A stretch of DNA of 64,000 nt from Arachis hypogaea (taxonomy: Eukaryota > Streptophyta > Magnoliopsida > Fabales > Fabaceae): positions 46,218,884-46,282,883 of the forward strand of contig NC_092043.1 in assembly GCF_003086295.3 (NCBI RefSeq), written 5' to 3'. The position numbers were made by a program, and so were the translations under genes. Of this stretch, positions 62,123 to 64,000 are shown one piece after another; position 1 is the stretch's first letter, and each line of letters opens with the position of its first letter. The notes below the pieces were generated by a model. The model was not told the DNA's origin and did not search any database. It was given only the letters and a program-made list of their open reading frames with translations.

Positions 62123-63549
62123 ATGGATCCTCGAAAATATGTCCGCGATGGAGATATCAACAGACTGAATGCTACTTGGCACGTGGTTGGAGCTTTGGAT
62201 TTTGAGGTTAGTAATCTTTTCTTATTTTATTTTCAGTGAATAATTAGTTTAGATATTTAGGTTTTAGTGACTTAGTTAATGTGGTAGGACTTAGTGAATA
62301 GACAAAGTTAGGTCATTTATGTATATTTAGTCAAATATAATATAGTTTGATATTTTGTATAATTGATTGTGACTAAATATAACTTAAGTGAGATAAATAA
62401 AATAGATATAACTAATTGTAACTTAAGCTAAATAAATAAAATAGGGAACGATTAATTAATAATTAATAGGTAATTAATTAAACTCATGCCTAAAGGTGAT
62501 AGTCAGGTTAGAATAGTGCCACATGAATGATTTAATTTTTTACATATTGCGTGATAGTCCCGTTTTTAGTAAGTGCTATGAACATTAGAAATATAAATTA
62601 TATTCGTGGTGTATCTGTTACATTTATTACCAATGTTTTTTCACTCGGTTTAGACGATATTAATACGTGAGAGTAAATGTTGTGGGAATTGCGGAGATCA
62701 CGGTTACTGTTGCCATGCCATGTGACCCTGGATCTCTCCCTGTCGGACATTCTGTTACCTTATATAAGGGAGGCTGGATTTGGACATGCAGTAATTTTGA
62801 GGGATTTCATGTTTGACAATTCCTTGATCTCTGTATTTGTCGAGCGGTGAAGGCCCGAGACTCACACATTCCATCTTCTATGGGGTGAGGTCAGTATTAC
62901 GCTCCAGGATGTTACCTACCACATTGGTCTGCACACTAATTGAGAGTCGATTGGGAGTTGTACCAGAGACTTATAGCGATGGCTTGAACACCCTATATGG
63001 GAGTGGATTGAGGATTTACTTGACGCTAGGCCGCCACCACAGCCAGATGGAGGAAAGCAGATTTTCAGGGTGAGGATGACCTAGTTGAGGGAAAGGGTTG
63101 CACACATTCCAGCAGGGGCAGTTCCGGATACATTCCCTTAGTACGCCTGGTGCTATTTGATAATGTTTATTGGGGATTTCTGTTCACGGACAAGTCTGCT
63201 ACACTTGTCCCTTTGAGATGACTGTCGGTGCTGGAAGATTTCCATCATTGTAACTAGTTGTCATAGGGTCTGAACTGCTCTATCATACGTACCACTCATT
63301 GTGCATCGCGGCAGGGCGTGATGTGACTAACATTGCGGGTTGTATACCGCTTCTTGTCTCGTAAATCTACCATAGGTTCTCGTGTTTTAGTTCGGCAGGA
63401 TACGACGTCGTCAGGTTCCCACTTGCAGCTAAGTATGTACATATTGTAAATAATTTTTAAGTTACCAAGTAGTAAACATTGAAGACGTGTTAGGGAATGT
63501 AATTAATTAAATTCTATTCAACTATTTTTATTTTGTGTAGGTTGGCAGG
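62123..63549 (+). pseudogene. Plant mobile domain (PMD/MAIN-like) gene remnant
   Basis: Exon 1 reads MDPRKYVRDGDINRLNATWH, then VVGALDFE with a GT donor at about 62206. After an intron, the plus strand, with stops and shifts, reads the PMD order: SDILLPYIREAGFGHAVILR, DFMFDNSLISVFVER, RPETHTFHLLWGEVSITLQD, VTYHIGL, EDLLDARPPPQPD, VAHIPAGAVPD and YLIMFIGDF. PMD proteins such as Arabidopsis MAIN/MAIL derive from, or travel with, transposons. Stop codons inside conserved blocks mean no intact protein. A last exon start (GTAG|GTTGGCAGG) is cut at 63549 by an LTR retrotransposon. Confidence 0.75.
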
Positions 63550-64000
63550 TGATAAACCCCATTTTTAGGGTTCATCATCTCGTGTTGAATTTAGAGGATT
63601 TTATCAACTTTTCCCACATTTATTCACTAAAATAGCATGGTTTTGTAAATTCTCCTTTAATTGTGCTTAAGAGTGAAAACATACTTTTTAGGTCTTAAAA
63701 TAGCTAAATTTAATTCACCTTGATTCCATTCGATGCCTTGATATGTTTGTTAAGTGATTTCAGGTTTAGAAGGCAAAGATTGGATTGAGGAAATGAAGAA
63801 AAAACATGTAAAAATGGAGAACTCATGAAAAAATGAAGGAATTGCAAAACTGTCAATCCTGACCTCTTTGTACTTAATCGATCATAACTTGAGCTACAGA
63901 GGTCCAAATGAGGCGGTTCTAGTTGCGTTGAAAACCTAACATCCGGGGCTTCAAAATGATATGCAATTTGTCATAGTTTCCTGGCGTTTAAAGCGCGTCA
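63550..64000 (+). mobile_element. 5' end of an LTR retrotransposon, runs off the window
   Basis: The sequence switches abruptly at TGATAAACCCC. It continues with GGATTTTATCAACTTTTCCC, AATAGCATGGTTTTGTA, GATTCCATTCGATGCCTTGA and AACTTGAGCTACAGAGGTCC, blocks I associate with a very abundant Ty3/gypsy-type LTR in Arachis. The TG start and the interruption of the PMD exon fit an LTR boundary. The other end, target duplication and coding part lie outside the window, so family and strand are not proven. Confidence 0.6.

Noticed and set aside
1..64000. CRISPR arrays, tRNA or rRNA genes, bacterial operons
   Set aside because: No spaced direct repeats, tRNA A/B boxes or rRNA blocks were seen. Intron-containing plant genes dominate.

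Overview
The window is plant nuclear DNA, very probably from a legume and most likely peanut or a wild relative (Arachis). The legume call rests on the style of the proteins and on the repeat families. The Arachis call is an inference from the repeats: MITEs with 9-bp target duplications, a plant-mobile-domain remnant, and an LTR that begins TGATAAACCCC. The DNA is AT-rich and crowded with introns, microsatellites and small inverted-repeat transposons. No CRISPR array, tRNA, rRNA or bacterial-type operon was seen.

Four host genes can be modelled exon by exon with phases that agree at every junction. (1) TIFY8-like, + strand, 6919-13410, 6 coding exons, 415 aa: a nuclear TIFY-domain repressor-type protein without a Jas motif. 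(2) Gibberellin 3-beta-dioxygenase, + strand, 25092-29357, 2 exons, 352 aa: it makes bioactive gibberellin, and its single intron is unusually long and full of repeats. (3) A CCDC93-like coiled-coil protein, - strand, 50098-42961, 11 exons, 403 aa, ending in a 16-codon exon. (4) A LEUNIG-type corepressor, - strand, 59725-51955, 18 coding exons, 904 aa, with LisH/LUFS, Q-rich and seven-WD40 regions. Genes 3 and 4 lie head-to-tail on the - strand about 1.9 kb apart. The four genes do not form an obvious pathway; TIFY8 and LEUNIG are both transcriptional repression factors, and the rest is ordinary plant gene order.

Between and inside the genes the DNA is mainly transposon debris. There is a LINE 3' end (about 4.96-5.3 kb), a decayed LINE ORF2 (about 37.3-40.9 kb) with a MULE-type MITE nested in it, and copia remnants (about 42.15-42.69 kb and 48.13-49.02 kb). 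There is also an hAT-type element with an 8-bp duplication, a long-TIR element, and at least five Tourist/PIF-like MITEs with TAA or TTA duplications. At the right edge a plant-mobile-domain (PMD) pseudogene with its own TATA box is cut by an LTR retrotransposon that runs off the window.

I found no convincing previously undescribed system. The best leads are a near-perfect hairpin in GA3ox exon 1, GC-AG introns in two adjacent genes, the nested 9-bp-TSD MITE, and an iterated TATCTCGGATG motif upstream of the PMD remnant.
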